DNA of 7,926 nucleotides from contig JAKFXJ010000033.1 in assembly GCA_021731425.1 (NCBI GenBank), forward strand, positions 1 through 7,926. Reading direction: 5' to 3'. Positions 1-5,768 of the stretch are shown here, piece after piece (the first letter of the stretch is position 1; each line of letters begins with the position of its first letter). The stretch is from Limnohabitans sp. (GTDB lineage: Bacteria > Pseudomonadota > Gammaproteobacteria > Burkholderiales > Burkholderiaceae_C). Below the pieces are notes generated by a model that saw only the letters and a program-made list of their open reading frames with translations, had not been told where the DNA came from and did not search any database. Both the position numbers and the translations under genes were made by a program.

Positions 1-46
1 CGCGTGCTGCGTCCGCTGGGCAGCTGCCCAGCGGACGCAGCACGCG
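1..46. repeat. Perfect 46-bp palindrome at the window edge
   Basis: Bases 1-23 are the exact reverse complement of bases 24-46, with no spacer; the centre is CAG|CTG between 23 and 24. The palindrome lies inside the open frame of iorB, well before the family's usual C-terminus, and there is no U-tract, so a terminator is unlikely. On the minus strand the protein reads normally up to about LRVLRPLGS and then continues with residues encoded by the inverted copy. The most economical reading is that bases 24-46 are genuine and 1-23 are a fold-back added at a read or contig end. A genuine genomic palindrome cannot be excluded from this window alone. Confidence 0.9.
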
Positions 47-1237
47 CAGACTGGCCAAAAAGCGCAAGCTGGCCATGCCCCACAGCGCATGCCGCGCCAC
101 CTTGAGCGGCATGGACCAGGGCGCTTGGCCACGGGCCACGCGGGAGCGGTCCCAGCGAAGAAGCCGGTTGGCCAGGCCTTGAGGCAACAAGGCGGCGAGC
201 TCGGGCACGCCCGGCTTGAAGTGGTCGTAGACCTTGAGCACATCGCCTTCTTTGGCCTTGACCTCTTGCGTGACGCGGTCCCAGCGGCTGGCGCGGCTTT
301 TCAGGTCGGCCACACGAATGATGTCGTCAAACGCCATCCACAGGGCCAGCCAGCGGGTGGCTTCAAAGGTCACGGGGCGGGTGGCGTCGGGTGAATTGGC
401 TTCTGCACTGAGCAAGCGTTCGAGCCGCTGCACGTAAAGGCGGGCATACGCGGGGCCTTGGTACTCCACCAGGCGCTGGTGCGCCAAGCCCATGAGGGGG
501 TGCAAAGCTGCTGGAAACTTGGCGGCCACATCTGAAGGCAAAGCCACCGATGCAGAGGGTGCAGCTGCAGCCGGTTTCATCACATGCTCTACATACTGCG
601 CCTGCTCGCGCTGGCGCGTGACCACATCAAAGGCCAGCGCAAAGCCGCGCAAACTGGCCTTGGCCGAGCTGCTTGGGCCCGCCAACACAGTCTCGTAATG
701 TGCCCGTGAAAAAGGCAGCAAGCCACTGCCCGCAATCGCCCCCAGCATCACCGCACTGACCATGGTGCCGCTTTCTTGGCACAGGCGGGCCATGTCCATC
801 ACATGGTGGCGCTGGCTGTGCGCAGCCACCACATCGAGCAGCGGACCTTCGGGGCGACGGCCATCGCCCATGGTCATTTTCTCGGCGGTGGTCAGCGCCC
901 GAGACGAGGCGCTGATCACCAGCGTGCGGTCGCTTGACGCCAGGCCGTTGCCAATTTGACGTGCGGTCTCCAGCAGCTCGGATGAGACGAGTGCATCGAG
1001 CCGACCTGGCAACGGGTTCAGGCCCAGCACGGGCAAGCGGCCTTGCAGCTGGCTGTGGGTCAGGGGGTAGACCTCGAGGTAATAGGTGGTGGCCCCGGTG
1101 CGCTGCGCCACGCCGGGAATGGAGGTTGCTTGCGCCGGGTAGCCTGCGTGGCGGGCCACGTCGACCAGCCAGTCGGCCAGCACGCCGCCGCCTTCGCCGC
1201 CCAGGGCGCACAACAAAATGGAAATCGGTTGGGTCAT
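1..1237 (-). CDS. iorB: Indolepyruvate:ferredoxin oxidoreductase, beta subunit (partial, 3' end missing)
   Basis: Minus-strand frame that starts at an ATG at 1237 and stays open through the left edge, giving 412 visible codons. The N-terminus carries the glycine-rich motif LGGEGGGVLADW (residues 12-23) typical of the gamma-type catalytic domain of 2-oxoacid:ferredoxin oxidoreductases, which should span about residues 10-200. The remainder resembles the C-terminal extension found in aerobic proteobacterial IorB proteins, usually about 490-520 aa, so roughly the last 100 residues are missing. With IorA it would oxidatively decarboxylate indolepyruvate or phenylpyruvate to the arylacetyl-CoA in the cytoplasm. 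It lies 15 bp downstream of iorA on the same strand, with a weak GAGAGA ribosome-binding stretch, so the two are an operon. The last 7-8 visible residues come from the 1-46 palindrome and are probably not real. Family identity is firm; the exact substrate is inferred. Confidence 0.9.
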   Translation of the reverse strand, partial: MTQPISILLCALGGEGGGVLADWLVDVARHAGYPAQATSIPGVAQRTGATTYYLEVYPLTHSQLQGRLPVLGLNPLPGRLDALVSSELLETARQIGNGLASSDRTLVISASSRALTTAEKMTMGDGRRPEGPLLDVVAAHSQRHHVMDMARLCQESGTMVSAVMLGAIAGSGLLPFSRAHYETVLAGPSSSAKASLRGFALAFDVVTRQREQAQYVEHVMKPAAAAPSASVALPSDVAAKFPAALHPLMGLAHQRLVEYQGPAYARLYVQRLERLLSAEANSPDATRPVTFEATRWLALWMAFDDIIRVADLKSRASRWDRVTQEVKAKEGDVLKVYDHFKPGVPELAALLPQGLANRLLRWDRSRVARGQAPWSMPLKVARHALWGMASLRFLASLRVLRPLGSCPADAAR

Positions 1238-1252
1238 GGTGTGTCTCTCGGA

Positions 1253-3409
1253 TCAGGCGGGTTGCAACCAACGGGTGGCCAAGCCTTGCCAGCGGGCCCA
1301 CAGGCGCTCGTGCAGTTTGGGGTTTTGCACCACTTCGGCACGGTAAAACGAGGGGCACAGCGTGGCCGCGTGCGCGTTTTCGCCACACAGGCCGCAGCCC
1401 ACACAGCCGTCGATCACAGTGGCCACTGGGTCCACTTTCAGCGGGTCGGGGTTGTCCTTGAGCGTGAGGGTCGGGCAGCCCGAGAGGCGAATGCAAGCGT
1501 GGTCGCCGTTGCACACGTCTTCGTCCACGCCGTATTTCACGCGCTCCACCCGCTCGCCTTTGGACAGCAGCGAGGCCAACCAGGGCTTGATGCGGCGCTG
1601 GCGCTCCAGCTGGCATTCGCCTTCGGCCACGATCACTTTCAGGCCCTGAAACTCGGTGGTGAAGGCCTCGGTTAGCGTGGCCTGCATGTGGCTGACTTCA
1701 TAGGTGTGCACCGTGCGCAGCCATTGCACGCCCAGGCCTTTGAGCGTGGACTCGATGGTCTGGTTGGTGTGCACCATGCTCTGGCGTTTGTCGCCCGCCA
1801 GTTCTTTGGCGATGTCGGTGGGCGTGTTGATGATGTCTTGTGTTCCCGTGGCCGAGGTGTAGCCGTTCTTGAAGATCAGCAGCACCGCGTCGTCGCCGTT
1901 GAACAACGCACTTTGCACGCCGGTCAGCAAGCCGTTGTGCCAAAAGCCACCGTCGCCCATGACCGACAACACACGCCGCTTCATGACGGGCGACACGCCT
2001 GCCCGACTGGCCAGGCTCATGCCGTAACCCAAGATGGAGTGGCCAAAGGAAAACGGCTCGAAGGTGGCCAGCGCGTGGCAGCCAATGTCACCCGCGATGT
2101 GCACCGGGCCCACGTCTTGCTGCGCCAATTTGAGCGCAGAGAACACAGGCCGCTCGGGGCAGCCGATGCACATGCCCGGCGGCCGTGCGGGCACCGGGCT
2201 GCCCAAGAGGGTTTGCACTTGCTGGCGGCGCTCGCCGTTGGTGGCCAGCCATTGGCGCGTGGCCTCGGGCACGGCATCACTTTGGTGGCGGTCCATGAAT
2301 TTCAGCAGGCCTTGGGCCATGACCTCAGCAGTGTATTCACCACCCGAGGGCAGCATGTCTTTGCCGTGCAGCGGGGTTTGCAGGTCCAGCCGACGCAGCA
2401 TCAGCGCCAGCTCTTGCTCGATGTATTCGGGCTGGCCTTCTTCGAGCAGCAGCACGGCCGATTTGTCCTTGCAGAAATTCACCAGCTCATCCGGCACCAG
2501 CGGGTAGGTCACGTTCAGCACCAGCACCGACAGGCTGGTCACCCCAAAGGCATCGGCCAAGTCGAACTGTTGCAGGGCTCGGATCAGCGTGTTGTACAGA
2601 CCCCCTTGAACGATCAGGCCCAGGTGTCGGTGGGTCGTGCCTTCAAAGTGCTCGTTCAGACGCTGCTCGGCAATGTATTGGCGGGCGGCGGGCAAGCGGT
2701 GCTCGACTTTGCGTTTTTCTTGCGCAAAGGTCACGGGCGGGTGCGCCAGCTTCATGTAGTTGAAGCCTGCAGGTTCGTCGATCAGGTGCTTTTTGGAGAG
2801 TTTGGGGGCCTGGTTGTCCTTGGCCACAAACTGGCCGCGCACATGGCAAGCGCGGATGCGCAACTCCATCATCACCGGCATGTTGGACGCTTCAGACAAC
2901 CGGAAACCATGCTCCACCATGTTGACCATCTGGCCCAACTCGGGCCGGGGGTCCAGCAGGCACATGCCCGACTTGAGCGCATAGGCATGTGTGCGCTCTT
3001 GGATGACACTCGCTCCTTCGCCGTAGTCTTCGCCCACCACGATCAGCACGCCGCCGGTCACGCCGGGTGAGGACAAATTGGACAGCGCATCGGCCGCCAC
3101 GTTGGTGCCCACAATCGACTTCCAAGTCACCGCGCCGCGAATCGGGTAATGGATGGACGCGCCCAGCATGGCCGCAGCGGACGCTTCGTTGGAACACGCC
3201 TCCACATGCACACCCAGTTCGTCCATATAGGGCTTGGCCTGCACCATCACATCGAGCAAGTGCGAGACCGGGGCGCCTTGGTAGCCGCCCACATAACTCA
3301 CGCCCGACTGAAGCAGTCCCTTGGTGATGGCCAGAATGCCTTCGCCATGAAACACCTCGCCCGCGCCCATGCGCAGGGCCTTGATTTCTTCGTGAAATGA
3401 AACTTCCAA
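1253..3409 (-). CDS. iorA: Indolepyruvate:ferredoxin oxidoreductase, alpha subunit
   Basis: 718-aa thiamine-diphosphate and iron-sulfur subunit. The N-terminal region has GYQGAPVSHLLD and ACSNEASAAAMLGAS, the pyrimidine-binding domain of 2-oxoacid:ferredoxin oxidoreductases. A CIGCP motif lies at 414-418. The thiamine-binding motif begins GDGG at 485-488 and ends near N515. The C-terminus has two cysteine groups, C633/C639/C645-Pro and C669/C672/C675...C685-Pro, fitting ferredoxin-type clusters. It would decarboxylate aryl-pyruvates from Trp, Phe or Tyr transamination and pass electrons to ferredoxin. I chose a TTG start at 3409 because AAGGAG (3416-3421) lies 6 nt upstream; no ATG occurs in frame until codon 14, and the family usually begins close to this point. 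An in-frame TTG at 3451 would add 14 residues but lacks a ribosome-binding site. It is first in the operon with iorB and divergent from a LysR gene. All key residues seem intact. Confidence 0.94.
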   Translation of the reverse strand: MEVSFHEEIKALRMGAGEVFHGEGILAITKGLLQSGVSYVGGYQGAPVSHLLDVMVQAKPYMDELGVHVEACSNEASAAAMLGASIHYPIRGAVTWKSIVGTNVAADALSNLSSPGVTGGVLIVVGEDYGEGASVIQERTHAYALKSGMCLLDPRPELGQMVNMVEHGFRLSEASNMPVMMELRIRACHVRGQFVAKDNQAPKLSKKHLIDEPAGFNYMKLAHPPVTFAQEKRKVEHRLPAARQYIAEQRLNEHFEGTTHRHLGLIVQGGLYNTLIRALQQFDLADAFGVTSLSVLVLNVTYPLVPDELVNFCKDKSAVLLLEEGQPEYIEQELALMLRRLDLQTPLHGKDMLPSGGEYTAEVMAQGLLKFMDRHQSDAVPEATRQWLATNGERRQQVQTLLGSPVPARPPGMCIGCPERPVFSALKLAQQDVGPVHIAGDIGCHALATFEPFSFGHSILGYGMSLASRAGVSPVMKRRVLSVMGDGGFWHNGLLTGVQSALFNGDDAVLLIFKNGYTSATGTQDIINTPTDIAKELAGDKRQSMVHTNQTIESTLKGLGVQWLRTVHTYEVSHMQATLTEAFTTEFQGLKVIVAEGECQLERQRRIKPWLASLLSKGERVERVKYGVDEDVCNGDHACIRLSGCPTLTLKDNPDPLKVDPVATVIDGCVGCGLCGENAHAATLCPSFYRAEVVQNPKLHERLWARWQGLATRWLQPA

Positions 3410-3415
3410 AGCACG

Positions 3416-3421
3416 CTCCTT
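3416..3421 (-). promoter_or_regulatory. Ribosome-binding site that fixes a TTG start for iorA
   Basis: On the minus strand the sequence reads AAGGAG, then CGTGCT, then TTG. This near-ideal Shine-Dalgarno sequence at 6-nt spacing is the main reason to place the iorA start at the TTG at 3409 instead of further upstream. Confidence 0.7.
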
Positions 3422-3456
3422 GCGTTGTTGCGCCCGAATGGGGCAGGCCAAAGAAC

Positions 3457-3486
3457 ATCATACGTATAAGTGCATAAAATATTCAG
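3457..3486 (-). promoter_or_regulatory. Candidate sigma-70 promoter of iorAB
   Basis: Read on the minus strand, a TATGAT element (3457-3462, one mismatch to the -10 consensus) lies 18 bp downstream of CTGAAT (3481-3486), a three-of-six match to the -35 consensus. Transcription would begin near 3450, giving a leader of about 40 nt to the TTG start. The -35 element overlaps the palindrome TATTCAGAATA (3480-3490), a plausible place for a regulator to act. The -10 is convincing and the -35 weak, as is common for activator-dependent promoters. Confidence 0.45.
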
Positions 3487-3505
3487 AATAAACGGTATGC
3501 GCTCA

Positions 3506-4453
3506 ATGAATATCAAAGACTTGGACCTGAACCTTTTGCGTTTGTTTGACGCGGTGTGGCGCACGCGCAACGTGAGCCTGGCCGCGCAGCAACTGGGCAT
3601 GTCGCAACCGGCGGCCAGCCAGGGCCTGGCGCGTCTGCGGGCGGTGCTGGGTGATGCCTTGTTCGAGCGCAGCGGCGCAGGCGTGCGGCCGACGCCGCGT
3701 GCCGATCGGTTGGCGCAGGCGGTGCAATTGGCGCTGGGCACGATCGAAGATGCGCTCAACGTTTCTCAGGTGTTTGACCCTCAGCGATCTGCCCGTGTGC
3801 TGCGAGTCCACCTGAGTGACATTGGCGAGGCGCGTTTTTTGCCCGACCTGGTGTTGGCGCTGCAGCACCATGCGCCGGGCATGCGGCTCGAAGCCATGCC
3901 GCTGCCCCACGACAAAATTGCCCCCGCGCTGGACAACGGCCAGCTTGACTTGGCGATTGGTTTTTTGCCCGAGGTGAGCGACACCTTGCAACAGCCCTTG
4001 CTGAGCGACCGCTATGTGGTGCTGATGCGCCAAGGCCATCCGGTGGCGCAGCGCTGGGCGCAACGCCAAAAAACTCGCACTGCGCCCGAGGCCGCACAGG
4101 CTTTGCTGGCAGAGCTGGAGTTTGCCGCCGTGCGCACCCATTCGGACACGCTGCGCATTCTGAACTTGATGCATTGGCAGCACCGCCTGCGCTTGACGGT
4201 GAGCCACTTTTTGTCGCTGCCCGGCATTGTGCGCAGCAGCGATTTGGCGGTCTTGATGCCACGCAACTTTGCGCAAGGCTTTGCTGAGGCAGGCGCACTG
4301 GCCCTGATCGAGCCCGATCTGCCCCTGCGTGATTTCACTGTGTCCATGCACTGGAGCGCCCGCTTCGACAAAGACCCCTGCTTGCAGTGGTTGCGAGGCA
4401 CCGTGTCCGGACTGTTCGGCACCATCCCCAACACCCTGGAGGTTAAGCCATGA
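3506..4453 (+). CDS. LysR-family transcriptional regulator, likely regulator of iorAB
   Basis: 315-aa protein with the canonical LysR N-terminus: DLDLNLLRLFDAV (residues 5-17), then the winged helix-turn-helix VSLAAQQLGMSQPAASQGLARL (23-44) and the wing segment LFERSGAGVRPTPRADRL. The remainder is the usual effector-binding domain, and the length is normal. I chose the ATG at 3506 because the family begins with M-x-I-x-DLDLNLL; an ATG at 3497 and a GTG at 3470 are in-frame alternatives, none with a clear ribosome-binding site. It is transcribed divergently from iorA, the typical position for the regulator of the neighbouring operon. The inducer is unknown; an aryl-pyruvate or related aromatic acid is a guess. 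Its TGA overlaps the next gene's ATG by 4 bp. Confidence 0.93.
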   Translation: MNIKDLDLNLLRLFDAVWRTRNVSLAAQQLGMSQPAASQGLARLRAVLGDALFERSGAGVRPTPRADRLAQAVQLALGTIEDALNVSQVFDPQRSARVLRVHLSDIGEARFLPDLVLALQHHAPGMRLEAMPLPHDKIAPALDNGQLDLAIGFLPEVSDTLQQPLLSDRYVVLMRQGHPVAQRWAQRQKTRTAPEAAQALLAELEFAAVRTHSDTLRILNLMHWQHRLRLTVSHFLSLPGIVRSSDLAVLMPRNFAQGFAEAGALALIEPDLPLRDFTVSMHWSARFDKDPCLQWLRGTVSGLFGTIPNTLEVKP

Positions 4454-4788
4454 GCACTTTCAAACCCTACTTGAGCGCCATCGAAGCGCCCAGCCTGGCC
4501 GAGGTGCAGGCACTGCCAGGCCTCACGCTCTTGGAATTTGGCACCGAATGGTGCGGCCACTGCCGTGCCGCGCAGCCCTTGATCGCACAGGCTTTGGCCT
4601 CGCACAGCGACACAGAAATGGCTTGTCAGCACCTCAAAATCGAAGACGGCCCGGGCCGTGCGCTCGGACGCCATTACCGCGTCAAGCTCTGGCCCACGCT
4701 GGTCGTTTTGCGCGATGGGCAGGAGGTGGGGCGGCTGGTGCGGCCTGCAAATGCTCAAGTGATAGAGACCTTAATCTCAAAGTCCTGA
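4450..4788 (+). CDS. Small thioredoxin-family protein
   Basis: 112-aa single-domain protein with the redox motif WCGHC at residues 34-38 and the cis-proline segment LWPTLVV (Pro82), both hallmarks of the thioredoxin fold. The active site is CGHC rather than the CGPC of housekeeping thioredoxin, a dipeptide more usual in disulfide isomerases and oxidant-leaning thioredoxin-like proteins. There is no signal peptide or membrane segment, so it should be cytoplasmic. The start has a strong GGAGG (4438-4442) 7 nt upstream and overlaps the lysR stop as ATGA, so translation is probably coupled to lysR. Whether it serves the oxygen-sensitive IorAB enzyme or the regulator is unknown. Confidence 0.88.
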   Translation: MSTFKPYLSAIEAPSLAEVQALPGLTLLEFGTEWCGHCRAAQPLIAQALASHSDTEMACQHLKIEDGPGRALGRHYRVKLWPTLVVLRDGQEVGRLVRPANAQVIETLISKS

Positions 4789-4789
4789 T

Positions 4790-4808
4790 GGGTCTTGGCT
4801 GAAGACCC
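4790..4808 (+). terminator. Hairpin immediately after the thioredoxin gene
   Basis: GGGTCTT (4790-4796) and AAGACCC (4802-4808) form a perfect 7-bp stem with a 5-nt GGCTG loop, starting two bases after the TGA of the thioredoxin gene. No run of T follows, so it is not a classical intrinsic terminator; it may be a weak terminator or a 3'-end stabiliser separating the lysR-thioredoxin unit from the toxin-antitoxin promoter. Confidence 0.45.
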
Positions 4809-4829
4809 GAAGCGTGCTCAGTGATCTGA

Positions 4830-4858
4830 TTGACGGATTCCGTATCGCGGAATAAAAT
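4830..4858 (+). promoter_or_regulatory. higBA promoter with embedded operator-like inverted repeat
   Basis: TTGACG (4830-4835) and TAAAAT (4853-4858) are separated by exactly 17 bp, a near-consensus sigma-70 promoter. Between them lies the inverted repeat ATTCCG (4837-4842) - 5 nt - CGGAAT (4848-4853), which fills the spacer and touches the -10. Antitoxins of the HigA type repress their own operon by binding such repeats through their helix-turn-helix, so this is the probable HigA operator. The expected transcription start is at or within a base or two of the toxin ATG at 4865. Confidence 0.75.
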
Positions 4859-4864
4859 AAAGAC

Positions 4865-5143
4865 ATGATCCATTCGTTCATTTGTGCCGACACCGAGGCT
4901 TTGTTTCGAAGCCAAGTGGTACCCAGGTTCACCAATATCGAGCGCGTGGCTCGGCGCAAGTTGTTGCAGTTGCATGCGGTGACTGAATTGGTCAGTTTGA
5001 AAGTGCCACCGGGCAACCACTTGGAAGCCTTAAAGGGAGATCGAAAAGGAAAGCACAGCATCCGCATCAACGATCAATGGCGCATTTGTTTTGCTTGGCT
5101 CGACAACGGCGCTTACCAAGTCGAAATAGTGGATTACCACTGA
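4865..5143 (+). CDS. higB: HigB-type toxin, RelE/ParE superfamily
   Basis: 92-aa protein, full length for the family. It carries the characteristic pattern RKLLQLHAV (31-39), PPGNHLEALKGDR (residues about 48-60) and the C-terminal block HSIRINDQWRICFAW...VEIVDYH, diagnostic of HigB-like killer proteins. Known members cut mRNA on translating ribosomes and are neutralised by the adjacent HigA. The gene precedes its antitoxin, the usual order for higBA. The ATG at 4865 is the only methionine in the protein and has no Shine-Dalgarno sequence; it lies 6 nt after the -10, suggesting a leaderless mRNA. The region has a lower G+C content than the neighbouring genes, which suggests acquisition. No conserved segment appears to be missing. 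Confidence 0.93.
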   Translation: MIHSFICADTEALFRSQVVPRFTNIERVARRKLLQLHAVTELVSLKVPPGNHLEALKGDRKGKHSIRINDQWRICFAWLDNGAYQVEIVDYH

Positions 5144-5153
5144 GGAGTTGAAG

Positions 5154-5462
5154 ATGACCGAATTACTTGACGAAATCCACCCCGGCGAAATCTTGTTGGA
5201 AGACTTCATGAAACCGATGGGGATTACTGCGCGCCAGTTGGCTGCTGACATTGACGTTTCGCCCAGCCGAATCAGCGATCTGGTCAATGGGAACCGTCCC
5301 GTGACGGCAGACACTGCCTTGCGCTTGGGGCTGTTTTTCAATATGGAGCCTCGGTTTTGGTTGAACCTTCAAACCGAGTACGACATGCGTCAGGCCGCCC
5401 GAACACTGACTGACACGATTGCGCCGCGCATTCGGGTGTTCCAACAGCCAGCCGCTGTTTGA
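5154..5462 (+). CDS. higA: HigA-type antitoxin, XRE-family DNA-binding protein
   Basis: 102-aa protein beginning MTELLDEIHPGEILLEDFMKPMGIT, the standard opening of HigA/VapI antitoxins, followed by the helix-turn-helix ARQLAADIDVSPSRISDLVNGNRPVTADTALRL and the family segment FFNMEPRFWLNLQTEYDMR. It should bind and inactivate the HigB encoded 10 bp upstream and, with or without the toxin, repress the shared promoter at 4830-4858. I chose the ATG at 5154 because GAGGAG (5142-5147) lies 6 nt upstream; a TTG at 5148 is in frame but too close to that site. The strong ribosome-binding site contrasts with the toxin's lack of one, favouring excess antitoxin. Confidence 0.93.
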   Translation: MTELLDEIHPGEILLEDFMKPMGITARQLAADIDVSPSRISDLVNGNRPVTADTALRLGLFFNMEPRFWLNLQTEYDMRQAARTLTDTIAPRIRVFQQPAAV

Positions 5463-5467
5463 TTGAA

Positions 5468-5482
5468 AAGGCTGCCTGCCTT
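5468..5482. terminator. Small hairpin between convergent higA and the OXLD1-like gene
   Basis: AAGGC (5468-5472) and GCCTT (5478-5482) form a 5-bp stem with a 5-nt loop, flanked by TTGAA (5464-5468) and TTCAA (5486-5490), also complementary. On the minus strand the stem is followed by TTC and then AATC, a minimal U-rich tail. Its place between convergent stops suggests a weak bidirectional terminator, but the stem is short. Confidence 0.35.
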
Positions 5483-5715
5483 CAGTTCAACAAGGCTCCT
5501 GCATCCTCGTACCAAAACATCAGTGCGGCGTCGTAGCTTTCCCACACACAACCATTACAACCGCGCCCGCAGCAGGAGGTGGGCTCGGGTGGCGGGTCCC
5601 TGAAGTCATGGCCCGCCGCTTGCAAGCGTTCCTGAAATTGCGCAATGCCCCGGCGCACAGACGCGCGTTGGGATGCGTAGGGGTCGATGATGGGGTGTTC
5701 GTTGTCGTCGCTCAT
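5482..5715 (-). CDS. Small cysteine-rich oxidoreductase-like domain protein (OXLD1-like)
   Basis: 77-aa protein whose middle reads PPPEPTSCCGRGCNGCVWESY (residues 41-61, Cys48, Cys49, Cys53 and Cys56). This matches the short domain named oxidoreductase-like, N-terminal, found in many proteobacterial small proteins and in mitochondrial OXLD1 of animals; its biochemical role is not established. The four cysteines suggest metal or cluster binding, but that is inference. There is no signal peptide or transmembrane segment. The N-terminus has an amphipathic, charged stretch (about residues 14-34) likely to be helical. The ATG at 5715 has no strong ribosome-binding site. It lies 53 bp downstream of guaD on the same strand and may be co-transcribed; it converges on higA. 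Confidence 0.8.
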   Translation of the reverse strand: MSDDNEHPIIDPYASQRASVRRGIAQFQERLQAAGHDFRDPPPEPTSCCGRGCNGCVWESYDAALMFWYEDAGALLN

Positions 5716-5768
5716 GCCGTATTGTCCGACAAGGCGAGCCCACTTTTTGTTGGGGTGAAGTCGCTGAA

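Larger units (their letters stand above)
3410..3505. promoter_or_regulatory. AT-rich divergent control region between iorA and lysR
   Basis: The part from about 3452 to 3492 is clearly richer in A+T than the flanking genes. It contains the perfect palindromes ATACGTAT (3460-3467) and TATTCAGAATA (3480-3490), and a wider CATAC...GTATG pair (3459-3463 with 3495-3499). Divergent LysR/target arrangements usually carry the regulator's binding site and both promoters in such a region. A TAAAAT at 3475-3480 could be the lysR -10, but I see no good -35 for it. Regulation of iorAB by the LysR protein is inferred from geometry only. Confidence 0.5.

Noticed and set aside
1..46. Left-edge palindrome as a transcription terminator
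   Set aside because: It falls inside the iorB coding region before the expected C-terminus, has a zero-length loop and no U-tract.
627..1616. Second minus-strand frame across the iorB start and iorA end
   Set aside because: An arginine/proline-rich shadow of the two real genes, with no conserved motif.
1688..3070. Long plus-strand open frame of about 460 codons opposite iorA
   Set aside because: It lies wholly antisense to a well-supported gene, is rich in His, Gln, Arg and Val as expected from the complement of G+C-biased codons, and shows no recognisable domain.
3503..4351. Minus-strand open frame opposite the LysR gene
   Set aside because: Fully antisense to a canonical LysR protein and of biased His/Gln/Arg composition.
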